From positions 9,226,001 through 9,290,000 of the forward strand of contig CM069596.1 of the NCBI GenBank assembly GCA_035771175.1: 64,000 nt of DNA, given 5' to 3'. The stretch is from Paratinospora sagittata (lineage: Eukaryota; Streptophyta; Magnoliopsida; Ranunculales; Menispermaceae). This document shows, in pieces, positions 11,580 through 22,970 of this stretch. The translations under genes were made by a program, and so were the position numbers. Under the pieces are notes generated by a model, which was not told the origin of the DNA, did not search any database, and saw nothing but the letters and a program-made list of their open reading frames with translations. Positions within the stretch are counted from its first letter, which is position 1. Every line of letters starts with the position of its first letter.

Positions 11580-13566
11580 ATTGTTGGACACCCAAGAGCC
11601 CTGTGAATTGGATGATTTGGTCGATTTTGACAAATTCTAAGTTCTTTAGTGAAAATCTTTGAATTAATAATTAATGCAAATGAATGCTCAAAAAATCAAA
11701 ATGCATAAATAAATGGTGCAGAAATTAAAGAAGAAGGCACACAAGGATTTTTTACGTAGTTCGGAAAACTTTTTCCTATATCCACGCCTAGAGAAAACTT
11801 TTCTTGGTTTCCACTATATTTGAGTTCATTTCAAGGGTGTGAACCAAACCGTTACAATATTTTTTTCAAGGTTCAAGACAAACTTATCATTTTTACGGGC
11901 TAAGGATAAACCACTTGTTCCTTTTTTGAGGTCAAAAAAAGAGCCGAAATCTTTTTTACGGGTTAAGGATGAAACACTTGACCCTTTTTAAGGCAAATGG
12001 TGAAACTAGACTCTTGATTTCATCCTAGAAATCACAATTGATATACTATCACTTAATTTGATTTGTTTCAACTAGAAACTAATCAGAGAGATAATGAAAA
12101 TGATAAATGTTTATTCTAAAACTTAGAACAAGTACAATATTGACGCTCAAAAATACATATAAACTCAAATACAAGATGTAAAACTTTAAGCTCAGCGGAA
12201 GAGAGATCTTACAACACTATTATACCTTCTTTGCATTAAGATTGGTCAAGGAATTCCTTTTGATGATGCTTGCAAAGATGCATAGGATGAAAGTTCCGAA
12301 AAACTTTTTCTTCAACTCATTTTTCAATTCTATGGCATTTTAAAGATTGGAGAATGATTTGATTTTGAAAAACACTCCTTAGATTTACGTTGGTGTCTCT
12401 CTTGTGTTTAAAATGACCTAGGTACATATATTTATAGTTTATAAATAAGCACTAGTTATTAGACATAAGAAACTAGCCGTTGGGGGCTCAAAACTCAAAA
12501 ATATGACAGTTGGAATTGCGTCCCGATAGTTACTAGCACGTTGGCGCTCTGGACTAGCATGTTGGTGCAAAACTAGAAACTTGGATTTTACAAAAACTAG
12601 TTACTAGTGCGTTGGTGCATTGGTCCACTAGCTTGCTGGTGACAAAACTATTAAGCTAGCCACTGTACTAGCGTGCTGAATTTGACCAAAAGCGATTAAA
12701 ACTTGGATTTTGAATTTTCAAGCTTTATAAAAATGTTTGGGTGACGAAATATGATTGAAATACATATAATTTGATCATTGAACACTCAGAGATCATTTTA
12801 AAAACTCGTCAAAAAATGGATTGAAAGCTATGTTCTAGAAATAGGTCTTAAACACGATTTTTATTGAAAAACTTATGCAAGTTGATAAAACATATGCAAA
12901 TATGATTAAAAAAAGTTTGAAATACTTTAAAAACATTAACCAAAGATGTTTGAACACTTGAAAATCATTTTTAAAGAAAACTTAATGCATCTATGAATTT
13001 TGAAAAATAATTGAGCAAACTAGAACAAATAGGCTACATCTTTATTTTAGACATAAACAAGACTCCTAACCTCTTGTTTTTTTTTTTTTCTTCTAGTTGT
13101 CCAAACTTTGAGAATGGTTGAATATCCTTTGTTTGAGAGACTTCTTATACTTGAAGTACTTCAATTTTGTATTAGCTTTTCTTCACTTTAGGCGCTAAAA
13201 TATACTAGATAGAATCATAACACCATTTGTTATATTGTTTGTTACTATCAAAACACTTAGGAGAAGACTAAGTGAAATACCACTTAGGTCATCATATATC
13301 ACTTTTTTAATATATCTCCATTAGAGAGAGTAATAAGCTTTCTTCAAATCAACTTGATTGATTGCTATTTTCCTATTGTGATTTCTCCTATTGAAGCGTC
13401 AAACTACTCTTGAGCAACAAATATGTTATCCACTAAATTCATTCCTTTTATAAAAAACACTTTGATTTTGGCTGACAAACTTGCCAACCACCACTTTCAA
13501 CTGTTACAAAACACTTTGGATATGATGTAACACGTGTAGTATTAAATTTCAAAGTCCAAATCTCAT
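11580..13566. mobile_element. LTR-retrotransposon debris, non-coding
   Basis: No open frame of note. Phrases such as AAGGATTTTTTACGTAGTTC (about 11740-11760) recur in leaders and LTRs of plant copia elements (from memory). A cluster of reiterated ACTAGC-rich motifs lies at 12530-12680. Boundaries could not be fixed. Confidence 0.35.
12530..12680. repeat. Iterated ACTAGCRYGTTGGYGC motif
   Basis: About five degenerate copies of ACTAGCACGTTGGCGC / ACTAGCATGTTGGTGC occur in 150 bp, irregularly spaced. Related ACTAGCATGTGTGCAG and ACCAGTGTGCTGG motifs recur at 14126-14235. The core CTAG is palindromic, comparable with the iterated palindromes in other elements of this window. Confidence 0.5.
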
Positions 13567-13959
13567 TGTTGAAAGCTAAGTATGCTTGTGAGAGTATTTA
13601 CACTTTGTTATCAATAATGTAAGGACAAACAAATAAGAATTAAAATAATATTAAAATAAAACAACAAAAATTCAATCAACAATATGCTTATTAATCATCA
13701 TAACATATTCCAGAGACAAATGAGAGCTCTGAGAATCAGTGTGAAGAAAAGTGAGAGAGCACCTCATTTTATACTAGTAGAGGGAGGTGATGCTTTTAAT
13801 GTCTTCATCAACATTAAATGACCTCAATTAACGCTTCAAACATTACGAGTTTAAATTCAATTAAATGTATAACAGTTTTTGAATTTAAATATAAATTTAA
13901 AATGCAATTAAAATTTTTAGCCATTACAAATTCAATTTCCATTCAATATTTTTCCAACA
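13567..13959 (-). mobile_element. Possible copia solo LTR
   Basis: Minus strand starts TGTTGGAAAAATATTGAATG, a start familiar from plant copia LTRs, and ends CTTTCAACA, giving TG..CA ends over 393 bp. Flanking pentamers CTCAT and CACTT agree at only 3 of 5 positions, so the insertion is not proven. Confidence 0.4.
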
Positions 13960-14690
13960 CACTTGATTGGAGTGTATATACCATGTTTTTTGCATGAGTT
14001 TGGTGACTTTGGTGTGTATGTCAAAGTGGATTATGGGTAGTGAAAATTTGAGTATGAGAATATGTGCAAAATAACCAAAAAGGTGAGATTTTACATTGTC
14101 CAGTGGAGTGGACTGAAGGGGCAGCTGACTAGCATGTGTGCAGAAAACATCCCATAGTCTTGAGTGTTTGCTAGCAAACTAGTGGGTGGTACAGTCGAAT
14201 AGACATGTCTACCAGTGTGCTGGAAGGGTGAAAACTATTTTTTTTCTTATTCAGATGGTACGATAGCTTGACTATTTATAAATTGATTCATCACTTGGTG
14301 TAGCTCATTTGTAGCTTGAAGTTGAGAGGAAAAGACGGAGAAATAGAAGGAGAAAGCTCGAGAGGGCTAAGGTTGTGGAGTTCAAGCCTAAGGTAAGGGT
14401 TTTCTCAATTTTTCTTCAACGTTTGGGTTTCAAATCAACAATTGAGCAATCTTAACTTAGTTGGATGGATAGTCCGTGATAAATGATCTATCAAGACTAG
14501 ATTTGAAGGGTTTTGACTAACCTTTCGTCTATTTTTGTCTTAAACATGATTAAATCATGTGAATTGAGTAGATTAATTGCAAAGTTGAATGGATTAATTG
14601 CAAAGTTAATGGCTTAATTTTAATGTCCTAGCTTAGCATGAGACCCTAAAAACCCTTATGAGTTATAACTTATAATTACTGGAGGTTTAT
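13960..14690. other. LTR-like sequence interrupted by the solo LTR at 14691
   Basis: Non-coding. Continues beyond the insertion at 17424. Contains ACTAGC-type motifs (14126-14235) and a purine-rich stretch (14320-14395) of the kind found in gypsy LTR/leader regions. It is the host of the nested LTR. Confidence 0.35.
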
Positions 14691-17418
14691 TATAACACCC
14701 CATATTTGAGTCAATGTATTTAGTTGATTCATACATATATGATGGTATGATACATGTATAAGTACATAAAAATCACGTGTACGTATGTCAAATGGACTTG
14801 AGGATGTTAAAAACGAGTTCAAAACCTGTTATTACATAGAAATTGATAAACAAAATGTGTAATTTCGATGTGGATTAAGTGTATAGTGAAAAAAAAAAAT
14901 ATTAAAAGGGAGTTGGATAGTTACATTGTCTTTGGACTATGAGATCATTAAAAATAAAAAAGAAGCAAGCTTTAAACCCCATTCTCTCTTGAGCTTGTCC
15001 TTGAGAGAGAGAATGGGGAAAAAGAAGAAGAAGAGAAGGAGAAAAAGGAAAAAGATAAGGGATTTTGGGAGATTTGATGCCTAGAATAGTTTTTGGGTTT
15101 GCATGTTATATATATGAACCCTAGTCTTTATGGCGCAATGAAATGGTGGTGGAACCTTCAATTTTCAGTGTAAAATTGGTGGGATTCCATACCTTTGACC
15201 TAAACTTTGAACATGAACCTAGGGTTCTCTAATCAAGTTACATGTCAACTATATTAATTTAATGGGTAAATGTGGGTGAGTAATGATGTTGAATTAGATT
15301 TGCACATGGTAGAACCTAATGATTAGTAGAAATTGCCCTATGTCCCAATTTTGAGATTTTACCCAAATTTGGAGCTTTTGGCCCAATTGATTTGAATGTC
15401 TAATTGAGATGAGAATTAGCTAATTGAACCTAATTTGAGTTAAATTGTACATAATTGATGATATGGACTAATATGAAAAATCTTAAATTTTGGGGCTTTT
15501 AATCCTCTTGACCTTGGAATATGAAATTGAGTTGTTTTGTATATAATTGGGCATAAGTTAGATTGATCCATGTCCTAAATTCACCCATATTGACTATGTT
15601 ATGGGTTAGACCTATTTCTTAGCTTGATCTCATAACATGACATAATTGATGTCATGATTTAAATGTTGATAATTGTAGTGAATTATATGGGTTATGATCA
15701 ACTTGATATGAATTGAGTTTAATTGCATTATAATTGGCATATCATTTGGCCATGCCATGATCTAGGCCTAGATTGTAAATTGGTATCATCGGTGGGCATA
15801 GTGGTGCCTAATGGTTGTACAATGATAATTGTGATTGAATGTATCTAATTATAATTGATTGAATGTGTTATGGTTGGAAATTAGACATTGAGGCCTATGG
15901 TATGAGAATTAAAGTTTATGTTGAAATGTGATATTGTAGGGCCTAGTATCTATATATGGGAAAATGACCATGAATAGTAGAATTGGTCTTAAATACATGA
16001 TGACCCAAATTATGTGTTTTGGAATTGCATGACGCTCATGTTGTAGGCATTGACAATTATGATCAAATTGGAATTGATGGGATGTAGAATTGAGGATTTT
16101 GAGTAGTGTTGGAATATGATATGAAACATGTTGAGAGCAACATGAGTGATATGTGTTATGTGTGGTGGTTGTTCTTAATTTGATAATTATGTTAATGAAT
16201 GCATTACATGATCCTAGTTTGATTGGTTGGATTGCCGTGCGTGAATAGGAAACTCTTGTTTGGCTTGGTTGTAAGTAAAATTCCTTATGTTATTTCCTTA
16301 TGTCATCATATGAATTATATGTGATATGTTGAATGCACGAAATGCGTTTTAATTGGAAGATGCATGATATGTAAAACCTTATGATGGTAATTTGATCCCA
16401 TGGCTTGATTTATGGGAATTAGAACCAAGCCATAGGAGGGTTTTGGAAAGGATTGAAGTGGAAAAGGAAAGCTACATCCTTATGGGGTGTGTGTATATTC
16501 CCTTGGTTAGAAAGAAGAGTGCAAGTGGAAAGGAAAGCCACGCACGTGTACTCCCTTAGACTAGAGAATGTAAATGAGATAAAATTGATTAGATTTTACC
16601 ATGCATTTCAACTAATGATGAGTGCCAATGAAGCCATGTCTTGGAGTATGTCCATGATAAGAGGCATAACAAGACTTGACAAGATTAATAGAAAAAAGAG
16701 TCAAGCCATATGAGGGTTTTGAATGAATACAAGGGAAAAGGAAGGCCATTCCCAAAAGACATGAGCTTGTACTCCCAAAGGAATAAAAGTCCCGGACCTT
16801 AGCATGATATGCTTGGTCTCACGACGCAAGTCTGGATTAGAAAGTGGAAATGGAAAGATGGTGGATAACTTGTGGATTTTACTTGCATATGATATATGAT
16901 ACATGTGAATTTGTATATGATATATGTCCATCATGCCATCGTATTGGTATGCATACATGTTTATATTTGATGAGAATTGGATGACACATCAAGTTCTTTT
17001 TCACTGGACATCGTTGGCTCACTCTCTCCCTTCTTTTCCAGTTCCTTCTATTGCAAATAAAGGGAAGGGCATTGTGATTACCTGAGGGCCTAGCCAGCAT
17101 AAAGGATAGGCCTATGTGAGTAGCGGGGACTTTTGGATGCATTACTTTTGTATATGTTTTGTATCTTTTGTACGTATGTATATAACACTTGATACATAGA
17201 CAATAAGAGTTGAGATGTATGTCTTGTAGATATTAGGATTATTATAGGTACCTACGGGTTGAAATTAACAGGTTATGATATAAGACTGAGGCTTGTAGGA
17301 TCTCAGTCACCTCGTAAGTGGTGTGGGGTGGTTGTGGATGCTTACGCCGGGCTTTCTATTCTGACATTCTGCACGCTGTTCCGCGAGGGATGGTGGTCCG
17401 GAGTTGGGGGTCGTTACA
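14691..17418 (-). mobile_element. Gypsy-type solo LTR with TTTAT duplication
   Basis: Ends are TATAACACC (a TG to TA change at the outer dinucleotide) and GTCGTTACA, so on the minus strand it starts TGTAACGACC as chromovirus LTRs do. It is 2728 bp and flanked by perfect 5 bp direct repeats TTTAT at 14686-14690 and 17419-17423. No internal coding region, so it is a solo LTR left by LTR-LTR recombination. Short open frames inside (for example 16453-16713) have no recognisable domain. Confidence 0.82.
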
Positions 17419-17423
17419 TTTAT

Positions 17424-19000
17424 AATGTATATAAATGATAGTTGATAAGGTAATTTCATGGGGATTTCGTCAATTCAATGTTGGAAAGTGTTGGAAATGT
17501 ATTACGAATAATTAATATAGTTGATCACAATCCTATATCAAACACATGAGCTAAATTTTCAGTTTTATGATGCGAATGGATGAACAAAATATCGGTTGGA
17601 TGATTTAGCTGATATAAACCTTAATTAGAATATAAAATCTATACATTCTAAGTATGAAAAGGTGCTGAAATGAATGACAATTAATCTAACAAGTTTTAAA
17701 TTTTACCATGGTTCACATATGTGTATGTGTAGTATTTGATCATTAATTATTTGTGGTAATGCTACAACAAGTTTTGGAGAAATAAAAAGAACTTGAAAGT
17801 GTACTGGTGATATTAAACATCAATTAATAAATTGAGAGTGAGTAATTTTTATCTTTGATCTCATATATGACATTATATCTATGTAAATTGATTCATGACC
17901 ATATATGCATGGATATATACATGCATAAGTTTTGAATTATGAAATGATTTTGAAATGAAACACTATTAGTATTATGGAAATGAAATGCTGATAGCACTAT
18001 GATTGTAGCATTACAAGCCACTGCATTCCCTTGTGTGGCACAAATTAACTATAATGACTATGGTTATGTTTAGGCTAATGGATTCCCTTGTGTGGAAAAG
18101 ATTGGTTGAACTAATAATGATTCATGCTTGTGAATTATCTTGTGACGAAAAGACTTGCTCAATCATTTGGTATTCTAGGCTGGAGCATTTTTCATAGAGG
18201 AAAGGCTCAATGGTTCAACCCTTGTGTGGTGTTTCAAGCTAATGCATTATCTATGAAAATAAACTTGTTGTAAAGTACGAGGAGATGGTGATTCTTGTTT
18301 TAAAACGATCATTTGATTTTATTGAAAGATAGTTTGTGTCAATGCAATGATATCTCTTTATGTTGGAAATTTTTATATCACGATTGTTTATGTATGTGAT
18401 CATGTTTTTTATTAATGCATATATGAAGTTATTTGTGATGATCATAAATTAGGCTTTTAGCTCATTACTTTTACTATTTTTTTCAAGTGTTGACAAGGAA
18501 AATGAGGTAGCTTGAAAATCTAGTAGTGTTTTGATTGATTTAATGTATATTGTGTATCAGGGAGCACATGTATTATGAGCTTAATATTTTAGTATTGGTT
18601 TGGTGAGAAGTCATGTTTGACTTATCAAGGTTTCAATTATATCCAGGTAAAGGGAAATTGGAATTTTGAGTTGGTCCTAATGTTGGGAAAGGGGGTTACC
18701 ACATATGAATATATGACAATGTTACTAATGGAAATTGATTTGAAACTAATAAAGGAACTACTAGTTGAATTTTTTGGAATAGGAGATACAAAGATACTAT
18801 TAACTTCCCTTAAAAGTTCTGTGAGGAATTAAACTCCAAAACTACTACCATTGTGTATTTCTCCATTACGGTTCAAATGACCATGTTCCTTATTAGGGAA
18901 TTGAACAGAAAGTTAATCAACTTAAGACGAACTTAACTTCCCTAAGTTTCGCCAAAAGAGCTACTCATTCTTCTTAGATTTGTTGAGATCTTTAAAAAAA
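17424..19000. other. Continuation of host LTR-like sequence, no gene
   Basis: AT-rich and non-coding. At 18024-18230 the phrase ATTCCCTTGTGTGG and degenerate forms recur about every 51-80 bases. No protein domain seen in the short frame 18617-18832. Confidence 0.35.
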
Positions 19001-19079
19001 AAAAAAAAACTTGATCTTTGATGACTCTTGGTTCCTCAATAATTGTGACTTGTAGTAATTTAGTTTATGATTCTCCTGA

Positions 19080-19500
19080 TTATGATCTGCCAAAAAAAAA
19101 AAAAAAGGTTTGATTCCCCGTATCAAACCAACTTATCTTAGGCATTTGCCACAACATACTCTCATCAATTTTGAAGGCGTTAAATAGAGCTTCACAAACT
19201 TCTTCCTTCGTTTCAAGGACCCCACAATCATCTAGATCCCTATCAAGTCTACCTTGAATACCTTGTAAGCTTTTCCACACGTAAGCAACTTCAATATTTG
19301 GTCTTGCAAAATAAAATAGGACTCCATTCCTTCAATCTTCTCTTCACCATTTTCAACCTTTGAACTAGATAAAACATTTTAAAGTCCCTAACCTCGCGTC
19401 CCAAACTTCCTTAGTGATTGTCTAGAAGTTTGGATGAAAAAGCTAGACATTATAAAACTTAAAAGGTTTTGTCCCAAAGTTTATAACAACTCCTCCGGAC
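19080..19500 (-). pseudogene. L1-type LINE ORF2 fragment (pre-RT region)
   Basis: The 66-residue frame at 19080-19280 reads LDRDLDD..ETKEEVCEA and ends near a WQMPKISWF-like phrase. This matches the part of plant L1 ORF2 between endonuclease and RT, whose family form is xxWRQKSRxxWxKEGD. It is broken by a poly-A-rich tract at 19090-19106. Separate from the 9900-11570 remnant. Confidence 0.55.
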
Positions 19501-20990
19501 AAAACAATTAGGGAGTACAATATAATATGGACTAACTTCTAAAGCTTGAAAAGTCCCCAACTAGTCTCTAGTAACAAATGTTCAATTAATCTTTTTGTAA
19601 ACATAGATCGACATTTTTTTTTTCTTGAAAGAGAACTTAGTCCGACTTTAAGAGAACCTAAATCATATTGGTTTTTTAGGTCAATAAAATTTTTTACAAA
19701 ATTATCTTCAGCCATAATCTCTTATGTAATACCCAAAATTGACTGACTCCAATTCACAAATAAAGTTCAAAGAAAATGAAGTCCCATCAACATGTAGGTA
19801 GCACGATCATGTTATACAACCGACGATCAAATAGAAGACAAAGTGACTTCGCCCACATCCAAAAGCGGCTCGCAGACAAACCCTTTTGTCCCAATTGAAC
19901 CTCTTTGTTGCGGTTGACCCCCTTGTCGCAGCCGAACACCCTTGTCGTGGCCAACCCCCTTGTAATGGCCAAACCCATGATGTACAACGACATAAGGCGA
20001 GTCTTATCATGATGACACACATCTCGAGGCACAAAATATTGAGTACGCTTTTGATAAGGGAAGAACTTAAATGAAATCTTATAATTAATGATCAAAATTA
20101 AGAATTCCATCTCATTATTTGTTTATTATTTTTCTCCCACAAAGAATAATTTAAGCATCGAAGTGTCTTCAGTGGCACCTCTAGGTACCACATTTGTTTT
20201 GTGGGCTATTCGTGAGGCGTAGGTGAAATAAAGTTGATTGCACGACGAAGAACAATCAGGACCGAGGTAGACAAGGCGGACGTCTCAACCCTCTTGTCCA
20301 TGGAAGTTCTAATTATAAGCAAAAAATATGTATACAATGACCGTCTTGGCCCCCTGTTGAGGATTCCTTCCTCGTATACGATAAATAGATTGAAATTGTT
20401 TGTCTTGACCCCCTTCCCAGTAAGTATCCTTTACAAGTCAAACTCAAGACTAATATGCAAGAATGAGACTAACATGCATGATAAGAGACGTTATTTAAGT
20501 AGTCGTATCCTTTTAAATGAATAGGTATATGCGAACAAATATATTCATTTGAATGAAAGGGTGCTATGTGAATGGACACACAAATTTAATACACCTTTCC
20601 ATCTTTTCAAATTTTCATTCATTTTAAAATGATATTTTAACACCCATTTTTTCCAACAAAACATTCTCTTGATTGATTTTCATACCTACCTTTGGAAAGC
20701 AATTGATTTGACCAACACCCATCTTTAGAAACATACATTTATGATTATAGAGATTTATTTCCATGATTTCATAGCGGAGTTTCAACACATTATAGCCAAT
20801 TACACTAATAACTTGTATATAAATCCATCCATATTCATCGTTTACATTTTTCAATTTTTAAAATTACTGGAGGATGGGGTCTACTTAAAACTTAAGTTAA
20901 AAAAATCTTGGACACTCTTCAATTGTATTTAAAGATACAGATAACATGTAATATATCTGAGGAATTCTATTTGAATAGAAAAGGATACAC
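19501..20990. other. Non-coding stretch with short C-rich iteration
   Basis: At 19905-19975 the motif CCCTTGTCGyrGCC recurs about four times with small changes. Frames across it (19787-20110) are repeat-driven. The remainder is AT-rich and I see no gene in it. Confidence 0.35.
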
Positions 20991-20995
20991 CAAAC

Positions 20996-21037
20996 GGTAC
21001 AAATCTGAAGTGGCATTAGCCATGTCAGATTTGTACC
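20996..21037. repeat. Compact near-perfect hairpin
   Basis: Arms 20996-21008 (GGTACAAATCTGA) and 21025-21037 are perfect 13 bp inverted repeats. Inside them TGGC and GCCA pair again around an ATTA tetraloop, so a 42-base segment folds with one mismatch and one wobble pair. No TSD or TIR identified around it. Confidence 0.65.
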
Positions 21038-21039
21038 AT

Positions 21040-21945
21040 TGTATTACTTGCTGACATGACAAGCAATTAATGCTATTGCTTTTAATGTAGTTCACTTGTG
21101 ATATTTAATGCTCTCTCTTTATGTTAACTTGTGATATTTAACCTGAGTTAATTAATTGGTGCTATTTAATGCTATTATTTTTAACTTGAGTTAACTTGTG
21201 ATATTTAATGCTAATTCTTAGATTTTGACCTTAAGTTAGATATTTTTGACTCTTAGGTTCTAAGGCTTTTTGAAGGCTTTATATCATTTTTAAAACCACC
21301 ACACCAAACAAGCACCATGTGTACTATCTACTGTATATGCCAACTTTCAATCTCACCCCATATCAAAATTAAAATTATATGAAAAGTTTATTTCAATTTT
21401 ATCTTTTGAAAAATCAATTTTTTTTTATAAAAAAAAAAACCAATTTTATTGTCAATGGATCTAATATAATAATTTTATGATTACCTAATTTTTAACTTTT
21501 TCCTATGCCTTACATTTTAGGCTTTTAATTTTTTTTTTCCCTAATTTATCCTTTTAAGTTTTAAGTTCTACTCCTAATTTCCCTTGTCCATATTTTTGAA
21601 TGATTTTAGTCATTTTGATTAAATTAAAAGTTAAAAATATACAATTTTTTTTTCTAATAAAACATTATTTTATATTAATTACTTTTTAATAAAAATCAAG
21701 TGTAACGAACGTAATTTTTATGTAATCCGTTGCAGGTGATTTTTATATAATCCCCTTTGAATTTGAGCCTGCATAACCCATAATCAACTCCAATCAACCC
21801 AATTAATAAACTTCACACCAATCAACAATACAATTTCTTTTAAATTAAACATATGTAACCCATAATCAACTTACTCTTTATACATTACATGTAATATAAC
21901 TTACCTCTTCTTTTAATCACCAGTTAAAAATATTAGCATTAAATA
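21040..21945. other. AT-rich DNA with repeated TGTGATATTTAATGCT
   Basis: The phrase GTGATATTTAATGCT and variants occur several times between 21095 and 21215. The remainder is poly-A/T-rich with no coding evidence. Confidence 0.4.
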
Positions 21946-21949
21946 TCAA

Positions 21950-22218
21950 GAAGAAGAAGAAGAAGAAGAAGAGGATAACCAAGTTCTGAACAAGAATAAA
22001 GAGCTGTATTTCTCCTTCATATGCTATGTTTTACGATGATGCTGCCTTTTATATACAAATGAAAAAGGAGGGAAAAAAACTAACTGATAAACTAACTCAG
22101 CTTCTTATTTAAACAGTAATAACTAACTCGACTAATTTAGCTAGTTGTAATAACTAATCAACTAAACTAATTAGCTTAAGTTAGCTTAACTAAAAACAAA
22201 AAAAAAAGAAGTTGTACA
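21950..22218 (-). mobile_element. Copia 3' LTR (partial boundary)
   Basis: Minus strand begins TGTACAACTTC directly after the polypurine tract, as a 3' LTR should. A TATA-like box TATATAAAAGG lies near 22045-22055 and a CTT-repeat near the far end. The outer end is uncertain, near 21950. Confidence 0.6.
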
Positions 22219-22232
22219 TCCCCCCTCAAGTT
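22219..22232 (-). promoter_or_regulatory. Copia polypurine tract
   Basis: Minus strand AACTTGAGGGGGGA sits between the pol terminus and the TG of the 3' LTR: the plus-strand priming site typical of plant copia elements. Confidence 0.75.
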
Positions 22233-22970
22233 GGAGCTTGATGAAAATCAAGCAAGCCCAACTTGGAAACCAATTGTGAGAAGACAGGAGCTGATAAAGA
22301 CTTGGTAAAAGAATCAGCAAGTTGCAGCTTGGTAGAGATATGTTGAGGATGAACGAAGCCTTGTTTGAATTTATCACAAACAAGATGACAGTCGATCTCT
22401 AAATGCTTTGTTCTCTCATGAAAAACATGATTAACAGCTATATGAAGTGCAACTTGATTATCACACCAAAGAGGAATAGGCAAAAGAGGTGAAAATCCAA
22501 AATCATGCAGCAAATAAAACAACCATTGTAACTCGCAAACAGTTGAAGCCATGCTGCGGTCCTCGGCTTTTGCAGAAGAACGAGATACAGTGGATTGCTT
22601 CTTGGTCTTCTAAGATATTAAGGCTAGACCCAAAAAGATGTAGTAACCAGTTAGTGATTGTCTAGTATCAACACATGACGCCCAATCGACATCACAATAC
22701 GCCTGTAAATGAAGAGAATTCTTTGAAGGATAAAAAAAATCCTTTTGATGGAGAACCTTTAAGGTATCTAAGAACATGAGCGGCAAAATCCCAATGACCA
22801 TGGCAAGGAGTGTGAACAAATTGGCTGAGTTGTTGAACACTATAGCAAATATTTGGTCTAGTGAAGCTCAAACAGAGCAAACGACCAACCAATCTCCTAA
22901 ATCTATCAGGATCAGGAAGTTTAGGTCCCATATCATGGAAAAATTTAAAATCCTTAGGAAGTAATACCAA
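22226..22970 (-). pseudogene. Copia pol fragment (RT C-terminus and RNase H)
   Basis: Minus-strand frames read the end of a copia reverse transcriptase (YRRLVGRLLxL-like FRRLVGRLLCLSFTRPNI, near 22850-22890) and RNase H (AYCDVDWASC; WCDNQVALHIA; ERTKHLEIDCHLV; LQLADSFTKSL). Frame breaks include a TAG at 22610-22612 where the family has Trp, and a shift near 22700. The 5' side stops at about 22970, where it is joined to MULE sequence through a short shared stretch (GGTATTACTTC), so everything upstream in pol and gag is missing. Confidence 0.82.

Noticed and set aside
20996..21037. miRNA precursor
   Set aside because: Stem of about 19 pairs with a four-base loop is too short to yield a standard plant miRNA duplex.
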